Below, piece after piece: positions 24,113 to 31,443 of a stretch of DNA of 34,968 nucleotides. Within the stretch, counting starts at the first letter, position 1. Every line of letters starts with the position of its first letter. The stretch is from Actinomycetota bacterium (GTDB lineage Bacteria > Actinomycetota > CALGFH01), in NCBI GenBank assembly GCA_036280995.1, contig DASUPQ010000242.1:1-34968 (forward strand). Reading direction: 5' to 3'. The notes under the pieces are model-generated. The model was given only the letters and a program-made list of their open reading frames with translations, was not told the origin of the DNA and did no database searches. The position numbers and the translations under genes were made by a program.

Positions 24113-24915
24113 TGGGCAGGAAAGACGGGCGGACCCCGGACCAGCTGCGGCCGGTCAAGATCACCCTCGGCTGGCAGGAGACGGCCTTCGCCTCCGCGCT
24201 GGTCGAGCTGGGCCGGACCAAGGTGGTGTGCGCGGTCAGCTACGAGGACCGGGTGCCGCCGTTCCTGCGGGGCAGCGGCAAGGGCTGGGTGACCTCCGAG
24301 TACGCCATGCTGCCGGGGGCGACCGGGGAGCGGTCGTCCCGCGAGGTGTCCAAGGGCCGCCCCGGCGGCCGCACCCACGAGATCCAGCGCCTGATCGGCC
24401 GGTCCCTGCGGGCGGTCACCGACACCGAGGCCTTCGGCGAGTCGACCCTGTGGGTCGACTGCGACGTCCTCCAGGCCGACGGCGGCACCCGCTGTGCCTC
24501 CATCACCGGCGCCTGGGTGGCCCTGTTCGCGGCCAGCCACCGGCTGATGCAGGACAAGCGGATCAAGTCGTTCCCGCTCCGCGACCATGTGGCCGCGGTC
24601 AGCGTCGGGATGATCGACGGGACCCCCTGCCTCGACCTCCACTACGAGGAGGACGTGCGCGCCGAGACCGACATGAACGTGGTCATGACCGGGCTCGGCG
24701 GCCTGGTCGAGGTCCAGGGCACGGCCGAGCGGGAGCCGTTCAGCCGGGCCGAGCTGGACGCCATGCTCGACCTGGCCGGCACCGGCATCGCCGCCCTGGT
24801 CAAGGCCCAGAAGCAGGCCCTGGGGCCGATGCTGGAGCAGGCGGCCATCCCGCCCCTGCGCCGCCTCGCCCTCGGCCCGTCCTCCCTCGACCTCGCCGAC
24901 GGCCGCGCCGGGTGA
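24112..24915 (+). CDS. rph: Ribonuclease PH
   Basis: A 267-residue phosphorolytic exoribonuclease that trims tRNA 3' ends. The start [17 protein letters not shown] is the family N-terminus, [20 protein letters not shown]-like residues form the phosphate and RNA site, LIGRSLRAV follows, and [20 protein letters not shown] is the strongest RNase PH block. [10 protein letters not shown] is also conserved. It runs some 20 residues beyond the conserved core at the C-terminus ([15 protein letters not shown]), a modest extension. It acts as a hexamer in the cytoplasm. The ATG overlaps the preceding TGA. rdgB starts 41 bases downstream, as in mycobacteria. Confidence 0.96.
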   Translation: MGRKDGRTPDQLRPVKITLGWQETAFASALVELGRTKVVCAVSYEDRVPPFLRGSGKGWVTSEYAMLPGATGERSSREVSKGRPGGRTHEIQRLIGRSLRAVTDTEAFGESTLWVDCDVLQADGGTRCASITGAWVALFAASHRLMQDKRIKSFPLRDHVAAVSVGMIDGTPCLDLHYEEDVRAETDMNVVMTGLGGLVEVQGTAEREPFSRAELDAMLDLAGTGIAALVKAQKQALGPMLEQAAIPPLRRLALGPSSLDLADGRAG

Positions 24916-24955
24916 GCCGGCGGAGGGGCCCGGGGAACCCCAGGGGGGTGCCCCG

Positions 24956-25579
24956 GTGAAACCGCGTCTCCTGCTGGCCAGCGCCAACCAGGGCAAGCTG
25001 CGCGAGCTGCGGACGATCCTGGAGGGGCTGCCGATGGAGCTGGTCGGGCTCGGTGACGTCGGCCCGGGCGAGCCACCCGAGGTCGACGAGACCGGCGACA
25101 CGTTCCTGGAGAACGCCCTGCTCAAGGCGCGGGCCTATGCCGCCTGGTCGGGGCTGGCCGCGGTCGCGGACGACTCCGGCCTGGAGGTGGACGCCCTCGG
25201 CGGCGCCCCCGGGGTCCGCTCGGCCCGCTACGCCGGCCCGGGCGCCGGCGACCAGGCCAACCTGGACAAGCTCCTGGCCGCCCTGGCCGGGGTCCCCCCC
25301 GAGCGGCGCACGGCCCGGTTCCGCTGCGCCGCCGTCCTGGTCGATCCCGGGGCGGAGGGAAGGGAGTGGCACGCCGAGGCGGCCTGGGAGGGGCGGGTTC
25401 TGGACACCCCCAGGGGGGAAGGCGGGTTCGGCTACGACCCGGTGTTCCTGCCCGACGGCTGGGAGCTGACCAGCGCCGAGGTCGACCAGGCGACCAAGGA
25501 CGCCGCCTCCCACCGTGGCCGGGCGTTCCGGGCGCTGCGCCCGGCCATCGAGGCCTGGGCGCGGTCGGCCGCGGGCTAG
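24956..25579 (+). CDS. rdgB: dITP/XTP pyrophosphatase (RdgB/HAM1)
   Basis: A 207-residue house-cleaning enzyme that hydrolyses non-canonical purine triphosphates (XTP, dITP, ITP) to the monophosphate and pyrophosphate, keeping them out of DNA and RNA. Family blocks are in order: LLLASANQGKLRELRTIL (base and phosphate site), ETGDTFLENALLKA (metal), VADDSGLEVDALGG, GEGGFGYDPVFLP, and the closing SHRGRAFRAL. The GTG start at 24956 is preceded by CAGGGGGG at a suitable distance. It follows rph and ends 47 bases before the HAD gene, which seems to have its own -10. Length and motifs are normal. Confidence 0.95.
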   Translation: MKPRLLLASANQGKLRELRTILEGLPMELVGLGDVGPGEPPEVDETGDTFLENALLKARAYAAWSGLAAVADDSGLEVDALGGAPGVRSARYAGPGAGDQANLDKLLAALAGVPPERRTARFRCAAVLVDPGAEGREWHAEAAWEGRVLDTPRGEGGFGYDPVFLPDGWELTSAEVDQATKDAASHRGRAFRALRPAIEAWARSAAG

Positions 25580-25614
25580 CCGGCCGGTCGCGTCCGGGCG
25601 CCGGACCGACCCGC

Positions 25615-25620
25615 TACCGT
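25615..25620 (+). promoter_or_regulatory. Candidate -10 (TACCGT) of the HAD gene, leaderless arrangement
   Basis: TACCGT matches TAnnnT and ends six bases before the ATG at 25627, so the expected transcription start coincides with the start codon. Only GAGGG lies between, too close to the ATG to serve as a normal ribosome site. Confidence 0.4.
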
Positions 25621-25626
25621 GAGGGC

Positions 25627-26424
25627 ATGGACGGTGTCCGGCTGGTGGCCAGCGACCTCGACGGGACCCTGCTGCGGCCCGACGAGACGGTGTCGGAGCG
25701 GACCCGGCGGGCCGTGGCCGCGGCCAGGGACGCCGGGATCACGGTGGTGCTGGTCAGCGGGCGGCCGCCCCGGAACATCGGGTGGCTGGCCGAGCGGGTC
25801 GGGGTCGGGGGCATCGCCATCTGCGCCAACGGCGCCGTGATCTGGGACCTGGACCGCGGGACGATGCTCGACTACTCGCCGATGGCCGCCGACCTGGCCG
25901 CCCGGCTCGTCCACAACCTGCGCGAGGCCATCCCGGGCGCGCTGTTCGCGGTCGAGCTGGAGCGCGAGTTCGGCCGCGAGGCCGGCTGGAGCGACGGTAC
26001 GCGGCCCGCCCCGGCCGACGCGCTGGAGGCCGACGCCCTTGAGCTGATCACCGGTCCGGTGACCAAGCTGCTGGTCCGCCACCCGACCCTGCCCTTCGAG
26101 GAGGTCGCCGAGCGGGCCCGCCGGGCCATCGGGGAGGACGCGGTGGCCACCTGGGCCGGCCTGCGGCTGGTCGAGATCTCGGCCGCCGGCGTGACCAAGG
26201 CGTCGGCCCTGGAGCGGCTCTGCCGCCGCCTCGGCGTCGCCGCCTCCGAGGTCGTCGCCGTCGGCGACATGGACAACGACCTGGCCATGCTGGCGTGGGC
26301 GGGCACCGGGGTGGCGGTGGCCAACGCCACCCCGGAGGTCCTGGACGCGGCAGACGAGGTCACCGCGGCCAACACCGACGACGGGGTGGCCCTGCTGCTG
26401 GAGCGGATCCTGGCCGCGCGCTAA
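25627..26424 (+). CDS. HAD-superfamily phosphatase, Cof type
   Basis: A 265-residue type IIB (Cof-like) HAD hydrolase, usually a sugar-phosphate or nucleotide phosphatase. Motif I is D10-L-D12-G-T in ASDLDGTLLRP (D10 nucleophile, D12 acid/base), motif II is the Ser in VVLVSGRPP, motif III is the Lys in GVTKASALERL, and motif IV is VGDMDNDLAML with paired Asp for magnesium. The cap domain lies between about residues 85 and 185. The substrate is unknown. It ends convergently with the DUF3291 gene, sharing four bases at the two stops (CTAA). Promoter evidence suggests expression separate from rdgB. Confidence 0.9.
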   Translation: MDGVRLVASDLDGTLLRPDETVSERTRRAVAAARDAGITVVLVSGRPPRNIGWLAERVGVGGIAICANGAVIWDLDRGTMLDYSPMAADLAARLVHNLREAIPGALFAVELEREFGREAGWSDGTRPAPADALEADALELITGPVTKLLVRHPTLPFEEVAERARRAIGEDAVATWAGLRLVEISAAGVTKASALERLCRRLGVAASEVVAVGDMDNDLAMLAWAGTGVAVANATPEVLDAADEVTAANTDDGVALLLERILAAR

Positions 26425-26909
26425 CCGACGGCGCGCGCCGGCTCCAGGAACGGGGCCCGGAAGGTGAAGGCGCCGGCCGTCGGCCCCCGGCCGGCCAGCA
26501 GCTCCAGGCGCTCCTTGGCCTCGGCGACGGTCGGGATGGTGCCGGCCGGCAGCCACCACAGGGCCAGGTAGGGGTCGGCCATCTTGTGGAACCACGCGCG
26601 CCGGTGCCGCATCACCTCCAGGTGGCGGCTGGCGTAGACGAAGCCGCGCAGCGCCTCCAGCGACTCCCACACCGACAGGTTGACCATGACGCGGTCGTCG
26701 TCGAAGGGCCGGATCGAGGTCGCGTCGCCGTCCCCGGTCTGGAGCCGCCAGACGAACCCGGGCGTCCCGTCGGCGAGCGCGTTGACGGGCTCGAGCTGGG
26801 CCACGAACCCGGCCAGCTCGGGGCCGTCCAGCGGGAAGCGGAGGGTGGCCAGGTTGACCTGGGCCAGGTGGTGGGCGGCCAGGTCCCGGTCGGGGGGCAC
26901 GGTGTCCAT
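26421..26909 (-). CDS. DUF3291 family protein
   Basis: A 162-residue cytoplasmic protein. HLAQVNLATLRFPLDGPELAGF, PGFVWRL, VMVNLSVWESLEALRGFVY, HRRAWFHKM and LWWLPAGTIPTVAEAKERLELL match the DUF3291 family, which has a dimeric ferredoxin-like (ABM-like) fold often seen in small monooxygenases. No activity is established. I place the start at the ATG at 26909, not the in-frame ATG at 26918. TACAAT on this strand (26917-26922) ends seven bases before 26909 and overlaps the upstream ATG, so transcription probably starts at 26909 (leaderless). The stop overlaps the HAD gene stop. Confidence 0.87.
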   Translation of the reverse strand: MDTVPPDRDLAAHHLAQVNLATLRFPLDGPELAGFVAQLEPVNALADGTPGFVWRLQTGDGDATSIRPFDDDRVMVNLSVWESLEALRGFVYASRHLEVMRHRRAWFHKMADPYLALWWLPAGTIPTVAEAKERLELLAGRGPTAGAFTFRAPFLEPARAVG

Positions 26910-26916
26910 GCCGGCC

Positions 26917-26922
26917 ATTGTA
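26917..26922 (-). promoter_or_regulatory. TACAAT -10 box of the DUF3291 gene
   Basis: TACAAT on the minus strand is a good -10 and ends seven bases before the ATG at 26909. It includes the first base pairs of a nearer in-frame ATG (26918), which therefore cannot be transcribed from it. This decides the start of the gene. Confidence 0.5.
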
Positions 26923-27021
26923 AAGGCGATCGATGCTGCTCTTAGAGCCGCTCCAGGCTGCGAAGCTAGTCAAGTCTGCCGAGTTGTCGGTTGTGGCCGC
27001 AACCACCAAACTGTCCCGGTC

Positions 27022-27747
27022 ATGAGCACCGGCACCCCCCGCCATCTCGCAGACCAACCCCCCCTCCGCCGACGCTGGCAGCTCTGGACCGGCGTGGGCC
27101 TGGCCGTGCTGCTCGTCCTCACCGCGATGGCCTGGGTCGGCAGGTCGGGCGGGCCCGAGCGGGCCCCGAGGGCCGACCCCTCGGCGGCCCCGTCCGGGTC
27201 GGCCGCCGCCGCCGCCACCACCACCACCACCACGTCGGCGGCCGCCACCGCCACCACGGACGGCAAGGCAGCCGACGACGGCCCCAAGAACCTGCTGGCC
27301 AACGACAGCTTCGAGGAGGGCTCGGAGGGGTGGCGCCCGCTCGGCGGCGCGCGCCTGACCCGCTCGACCGACGCCCACCTGGGCGAGTGGTCGCTGCGGA
27401 TCCTGGCCGGCCCCTCGGCCGATGGGCCGGTCGGCATCACCGTCCCCGACGTCACCCTGACCAAGACCCAGGGCCGCTACCACACCAACGCCTGGGTGAA
27501 GCCGTCCTCGCCGGGCGCCACGGTCACGATCGGCCTGCGCGAGTTCCAGAACGGCCAGCCGGTCCCGGGCTCGAACACCCTCGGCTGGACGGTCGAGCAG
27601 GCCGGCTGGCGCAAGTTCGGGGCCATCCACGTCGCCAGCCGGCCCGGGTCGCGGCTGGTCCTGGAGATCATGGCCCGCGACCTTCCGCCGGGCGGCTACA
27701 TCGACATCGACGAGGTCGTCCTGCACCAGCTGAAGAGCCAGTCCTAG
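27022..27747 (+). CDS. Membrane-anchored protein with a CBM4/9-like domain
   Basis: A 241-residue single-pass protein. The N-terminal cytoplasmic segment is basic (PLRRRW), one helix spans about 21-40, then a low-complexity Ala/Thr/Ser/Pro linker (41-88) includes a run of six Thr coded mainly by repeated ACC. The outer domain (88-238) begins NLLANDSFEEGSEGWRPLGG, the typical opening of carbohydrate-binding module family 4/9 and related jelly-roll domains, and ends GGYIDIDEVVLHQL. It probably binds a glycan at the cell surface; the ligand is unknown. The ATG at 27022 has no clear Shine-Dalgarno. A small GGTTG/CAACC dyad lies at 26989-27004. An LPFTG protein gene follows after 24 bases. Confidence 0.8.
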   Translation: MSTGTPRHLADQPPLRRRWQLWTGVGLAVLLVLTAMAWVGRSGGPERAPRADPSAAPSGSAAAAATTTTTTSAAATATTDGKAADDGPKNLLANDSFEEGSEGWRPLGGARLTRSTDAHLGEWSLRILAGPSADGPVGITVPDVTLTKTQGRYHTNAWVKPSSPGATVTIGLREFQNGQPVPGSNTLGWTVEQAGWRKFGAIHVASRPGSRLVLEIMARDLPPGGYIDIDEVVLHQLKSQS

Positions 27748-27771
27748 CGGACTCATCGGAAGGGAAGGCAG

Positions 27772-28257
27772 ATGCGTTGGCCCAGGGTTCCACCGGTCGT
27801 GGGCGCCGTGCTGCTCCTGGGGCTGCTCGGCGCCGGCCCTGCCGCCGCCCAGCCGGACCACCTCCACCTCGACCTCTCGCTGGTGGCCTGCGGGACCGTG
27901 CAGGCCACCGGGTGGGAGATGCCCAAGAGCGCCAAGCTCGACGTGCGCATCCAGAACGGCGCCAACGACGCCACGCTGCACAAGGCGACCGTCACCACCG
28001 GTGCCGATGGCGCCCTGGCCCTCAAGGCCAAGGTCGACCTGGTCGGGGTCCGGACGGTGCGCATGTCGGTGGCCGAGGCCGGCGACAAGCCGTTCGCCTT
28101 CTCGGAGATGACCATCCCCGGCGAGTGCCCGCTGCCGTTCACCGGGCCCGCCCGGGCGCCGGCCCTGACCGGGCTGGCCGCCGGCCTGATCCTCGCCGGG
28201 ACCGCGCTGGTCGCCGTGACGGCCTACCGCGGACGCCACCGCGCGACGGCTCGCTAG
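27772..28257 (+). CDS. LPFTG-anchored cell-wall surface protein (sortase substrate)
   Basis: A 161-residue exported protein. The signal peptide is RVPPVVGAVLLLGLLGAG with cleavage likely after AAA (26/27). The mature domain (27-118) is a single beta-rich unit with C40 and C119, which may pair. The C-terminus is a textbook sorting signal: LPFTG at 121-125, a hydrophobic stretch to about 151, and a basic tail RGRHRATAR. A sortase should cut between Thr and Gly and link the protein to peptidoglycan. No sortase gene is in the window. The ATG at 27772 follows GGAAGGGAAGG. It follows the CBM-like gene in the same direction, and a strong hairpin closes the unit downstream. Confidence 0.85.
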   Translation: MRWPRVPPVVGAVLLLGLLGAGPAAAQPDHLHLDLSLVACGTVQATGWEMPKSAKLDVRIQNGANDATLHKATVTTGADGALALKAKVDLVGVRTVRMSVAEAGDKPFAFSEMTIPGECPLPFTGPARAPALTGLAAGLILAGTALVAVTAYRGRHRATAR

Positions 28258-28273
28258 CACCGGCCGGAGAAAA

Positions 28274-28311
28274 GGCGGCACCAGGCGCCCCCTCGTGCGC
28301 CTGGTGCCGCC
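28274..28311. terminator. 15-bp perfect hairpin, terminator-like on both strands
   Basis: GGCGGCACCAGGCGC (28274-28288) pairs perfectly with 28297-28311 across an eight-base loop. It lies 17 bases after the LPFTG gene stop. On the plus strand no U-tract follows, as is common in GC-rich actinobacteria. On the minus strand the stem is followed directly by TTTT, which is the canonical intrinsic form, although no minus-strand gene enters it. Confidence 0.75.
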
Positions 28312-28412
28312 GGCCCGGCCGCGTGTGTGCTGGTCGCGCCGGGTAGCATCCTGGGGCCGGTCGGTCACGGACCGAACGTGGCCGGGTCTCGATCCGGCCA
28401 CGGAGGGGTGAC

Positions 28413-29816
28413 ATGGACCTGGGCGCCTACCTGGACGCGGCCCGCGCCTTCGACGCCGGCTTCCGGTCCCGCTGGGAGCCGGTGCCCGCGGCCGCGGCGT
28501 CGGAGGTGGACGGCGAGCGGCTGGCCGCCGCCTGGGCCGAGTACACCGGGCGGCTGCAGGACAACTACCCGTTCTTCCACCCCCGCTACGCCGGCCAGAT
28601 GCTCAAGCCGCCGCACCCGGTGGCGATCGCCGGCTACCTGGCCGCGATGACCGTCAACCCCAACAACCACGCCCTGGACGGCGGCCCGGCCACCGGGGCG
28701 ATGGAGAAGGAGGTTGTCGCCGACCTGGCGGCCATGTTCGGCCTCCCGTCCGGCGGCCTCGGGCACCTCACCTCCAGCGGCACCATCGCCAACCTGGAGG
28801 CGCTGTGGGTGGCCCGCCAGCTCGCCCCCGGCGGCAAGGTCGCCCACAGCCAGGAGGCCCACTACACCCACGCCCGCATGTGCGAGGTCCTGGGGGTGGA
28901 GAGCGTGCCGGTGACGGCCGACGCGGCCGGGCGCATGGACCTGGACGCTCTCGAGGAGCTGCTGGCCACCGGGGAGGTGGGGACGGTGGTGCTGACCGCC
29001 GGCACCACCGGACTGGGGGCGGTCGACCCGATCGCCGAGGCGCTCGCCCTGCGCGACCGCTACGGCTGCCGGCTCCACGTCGACGCCGCCTACGGCGGGT
29101 TCTTCGCCCTGCTGGCCTGGGACACCGACGGTGCCAAGCTGCTGGGGCCGGAGACGGCGGCGCGGCTGCGGGCGGTGGGGGGGTGCGACTCGGTGGTGGT
29201 CGACCCCCACAAGCACGGCCTGCAGCCGTACGGCTGCGGGGCGGTGCTGTTCCGCGACCCGACGGTGGGCCGGCTGTACCGCCACGACTCGCCCTACACC
29301 TACTTCACCTCCGACGAGCTGCACCTGGGCGAGATCAGCCTGGAGTGCTCCCGGGCCGGGGCGGCCGCCGGCGCTCTCTGGCTGACCCTGCGGGCCCTGC
29401 CCCTGCGGGCCGCCGACGGCCTCGGCCCGGTCGTGGCCGGCGGCCTCCGCGCCGCCAGGGGCTGGGCCGACCTGCTGGAGGCCAGCGACGAGCTTCACCT
29501 GTACCAGCGGCCCGAGCTCGACATCCTCGCCTTCTGGCCCGACCCGGGGTCACCCTCCTGCGCGGCCGTCGACGCCGCCTCGGCCGCCCTTCTGCACGCG
29601 GCCATGGACGACCCTTCCCCGGTCTACCTCAGCACCCTGCGCCTGGCCGCCGGCCGCCTCCGCGCCCGCGACCCGTCCCTGGCCGCCGACGTCCCCGAGG
29701 CCCGGGTCCTGCGCAGCGTCCTGATGAAGCCCGAGCACGAGGCCTACGTGGAGACCCTCCACCACGAGGTGGTGCGGGTCGCGCGGTCGCTCAGCGGGGA
29801 CCGGGCAGCGGGCTGA
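28413..29816 (+). CDS. PLP-dependent group II decarboxylase/aminotransferase-like enzyme
   Basis: A 467-residue fold-type I PLP enzyme. K267 in VVDPHKHGLQPYG is the Schiff-base lysine, D224 in HVDAAYGGFFALL the pyridine aspartate, H150 in EAHYTHARM the ring-stacking residue, and TSSGTIANLEAL the phosphate loop. The HKHG and NYPFFHPRYAGQM segments resemble tyrosine/aspartate decarboxylase (MfnA-like) and related amino-acid decarboxylases. The substrate is unknown. It is only distantly similar to the decarboxylase at 1486-2922, so the two are not recent duplicates. The ATG at 28413 follows GGAGGGG. TAGCAT at 28344-28349 is a possible -10. The gene ends 75 bases before the convergent 36-residue gene. 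Confidence 0.9.
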   Translation: MDLGAYLDAARAFDAGFRSRWEPVPAAAASEVDGERLAAAWAEYTGRLQDNYPFFHPRYAGQMLKPPHPVAIAGYLAAMTVNPNNHALDGGPATGAMEKEVVADLAAMFGLPSGGLGHLTSSGTIANLEALWVARQLAPGGKVAHSQEAHYTHARMCEVLGVESVPVTADAAGRMDLDALEELLATGEVGTVVLTAGTTGLGAVDPIAEALALRDRYGCRLHVDAAYGGFFALLAWDTDGAKLLGPETAARLRAVGGCDSVVVDPHKHGLQPYGCGAVLFRDPTVGRLYRHDSPYTYFTSDELHLGEISLECSRAGAAAGALWLTLRALPLRAADGLGPVVAGGLRAARGWADLLEASDELHLYQRPELDILAFWPDPGSPSCAAVDAASAALLHAAMDDPSPVYLSTLRLAAGRLRARDPSLAADVPEARVLRSVLMKPEHEAYVETLHHEVVRVARSLSGDRAAG

Positions 29817-29891
29817 GCATCCCGCAGGTCACCGAGAGCGAGACCGCAGGCGCCGCCCCAGCAGCTTCACCGCCTGCCCTGGGTGGTCCCG

Positions 29892-30002
29892 TCAGTGCAC
29901 CGGGCGGCTGCGGCGGTGCCGGACCGGGCCGGTGAAGGCGCGGACGAGCATGAACGCCAGGGTGGCCACGAACGCCAACGTGACCAGGATCGAGAGGATC
30001 AT
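29892..30002 (-). CDS. 36-residue single-helix membrane protein coupled to DUF2252
   Basis: A very short gene: ATG at 30002, TGA at 29892-29894. It encodes a hydrophobic helix from residue 2 to about 24 (ILSILVTLAFVATLAFMLVR) and then a basic tail (RHRRSRPVH), so the N-terminus should lie outside and the tail in the cytoplasm. Evidence for coding: AAAGGAG seven bases upstream of the ATG, an ATGA overlap with the DUF2252 stop, and G or C at every third codon position after the start. The protein is unfamiliar. Its size and coupling suggest an accessory subunit or membrane tether for the DUF2252 protein, which is inference only. Confidence 0.7.
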   Translation of the reverse strand: MILSILVTLAFVATLAFMLVRAFTGPVRHRRSRPVH

Positions 30003-31354
30003 CCTTCGGCTCCTTTCCGTTGGTTCGTGCCGCCACCCCTACCCCCGTCCCCGGAGGACGAATCCCGGGCGGCCGAGAATGCCGCGTGGTCGGCCTCGGT
30101 CTGGTCGGCGTAGGCCTCGGCGAAGGACGCCACCGCCTGGTCGAAGGCGTCGCCGGAGCCCAGGTAGCCGGCGATCGCGGCCGGGTCGCCGCTGCGGGCG
30201 TGGGCCCTGGCCAGCACCCAGCCGCAGAGGCGGCCGTAGGGGACCAGGTCGGCCGGATCCAGCGTCTCCAGGTGGATCCCGCCCTTCATGTCCCAGAGCT
30301 GGCGGATGTAGTAGTCGGCCACGTCGTCGCCGGTCCAGCCGAGGAAGATGTCGCTGGCCGTCTGGAGCAGCCGCTGGCCGTTGACGACCCGGTGGCCGGG
30401 ATGGCGGTAGCGGCTGCGCCCGGCGTACGGCTCCAGCACCGAGGCGGTGGCCTGCTTGACCTGGAGCAGCAGCGGGTCGTCGTGGCGCTCTCCGAGCAGC
30501 AGCACCACATAGCAGCGGGTGCCGACGCTGCCGACCCCGACCACCTTGCGGGCGGCGTCCACCGGCCGGAAGCGTTCGAGCAGCCCGCGCCGCTCGTCCG
30601 ACAGGCTGGAGCGGTAGCGGACCAGCACCTCGGTGACCCACCGCTCGTCGCACTCGGCGACGTGGGTGAGCAGCGGCGGGTCCTCCACGAACCGCCGGCC
30701 CTCACCCTGCGGCTCGGTCAGCCGGGGCATCGCGTTCAGGCTGGTGTGGTGCTCGGCCTTGGCCAGGCGGGCGGCCACCAGCTGCCGGCGCCGCCCCTTG
30801 GCCATGGCCACGATCGCGGCCGCGTCGACCCGCGAGTACCAGACGTCCAGCAGCCGCATGCCGGCGTAGCGGGCCATCTGCTCGCGGTAGGTGCGGACCG
30901 TGGCCAGGGCCGCCTCCCGGCCGAGTCTGGCGTCGAACCCGACCGTCCGGGCGGCGACCACGAAGCTGGTCGCCAGCCGCTTGACGTCCCACTCCCAGGG
31001 GCCGGGGAGCGTCTCGTCGAAGTCGTTGAGGCCGAACGACAGGTTCCGCTCCGGGGTGGCGAACAGCCCGAAGTTGAGCAGGTGGGCGTCCCCGCAGGCC
31101 TGCACGGTGATGCCGGTGACGGGGGTGGTGGCCAGGTCGCGGGCCATCACCGCGGGGGCGCCCCGGTAGAACGCGAACGGCGACGCCCGCATGCGGGCGT
31201 CGCGGATCGGGACCAGGTCGGGCAGGCGCCGGCGGTTGGTCTCCTCCAGCACCGCCAGCGGCGACGGCCGCCCGCGCGGGTCCCAGGCCGCGTGGCTGGA
31301 GCGCGGCACCACCTTGCGCAGGGCGCGGCCGGTGGCCGCTCGAGCTTGCGCCAT
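29999..31354 (-). CDS. DUF2252 family protein (kinase-like motifs)
   Basis: A 451-residue protein with the DUF2252 signature blocks: SPFAFYRGAPAVMARDL (58-74), CGDAHLLNFGLF (87-98), LNDFDETLPGPWEWDVKRL (109-127) and later GVGSVGTRCYVVLL and DMKGG. The GDxHxxN and DFD motifs resemble the catalytic and metal loops of aminoglycoside/choline-kinase-type folds, so a phosphotransferase activity is plausible but unproven. The start is uncertain. The ATG at 31354 (GGGGGA eight bases before) is preferred over the ATG at 31405, which would add 17 residues. It is divergent from the antiporter gene and its stop overlaps the ATG of the 36-residue gene. Confidence 0.85.
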   Translation of the reverse strand: MAQARAATGRALRKVVPRSSHAAWDPRGRPSPLAVLEETNRRRLPDLVPIRDARMRASPFAFYRGAPAVMARDLATTPVTGITVQACGDAHLLNFGLFATPERNLSFGLNDFDETLPGPWEWDVKRLATSFVVAARTVGFDARLGREAALATVRTYREQMARYAGMRLLDVWYSRVDAAAIVAMAKGRRRQLVAARLAKAEHHTSLNAMPRLTEPQGEGRRFVEDPPLLTHVAECDERWVTEVLVRYRSSLSDERRGLLERFRPVDAARKVVGVGSVGTRCYVVLLLGERHDDPLLLQVKQATASVLEPYAGRSRYRHPGHRVVNGQRLLQTASDIFLGWTGDDVADYYIRQLWDMKGGIHLETLDPADLVPYGRLCGWVLARAHARSGDPAAIAGYLGSGDAFDQAVASFAEAYADQTEADHAAFSAARDSSSGDGGRGGGTNQRKGAEG

Positions 31355-31443
31355 CCGCCGTATCCCCCAATACCGCCGTCCGGCTGCGGGACCAGTATCC
31401 GCCATGCCATGCTCGACGACGAGGTCGAGGCCGGAGGTCGCGC

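Noticed and set aside
27201-27233. GCC and ACC codon runs as a phase-variable microsatellite
   Set aside because: Triplet-unit changes would only alter the length of a Thr/Ala linker without shifting frame, and the tract is short.
29846-29877. GCAGGCG/CGCCTGC inverted repeat between the decarboxylase and the 36-residue gene as a bidirectional terminator
   Set aside because: Seven-base arms with an 18-base loop and no U-tract. Plausible by position but too weak to annotate.
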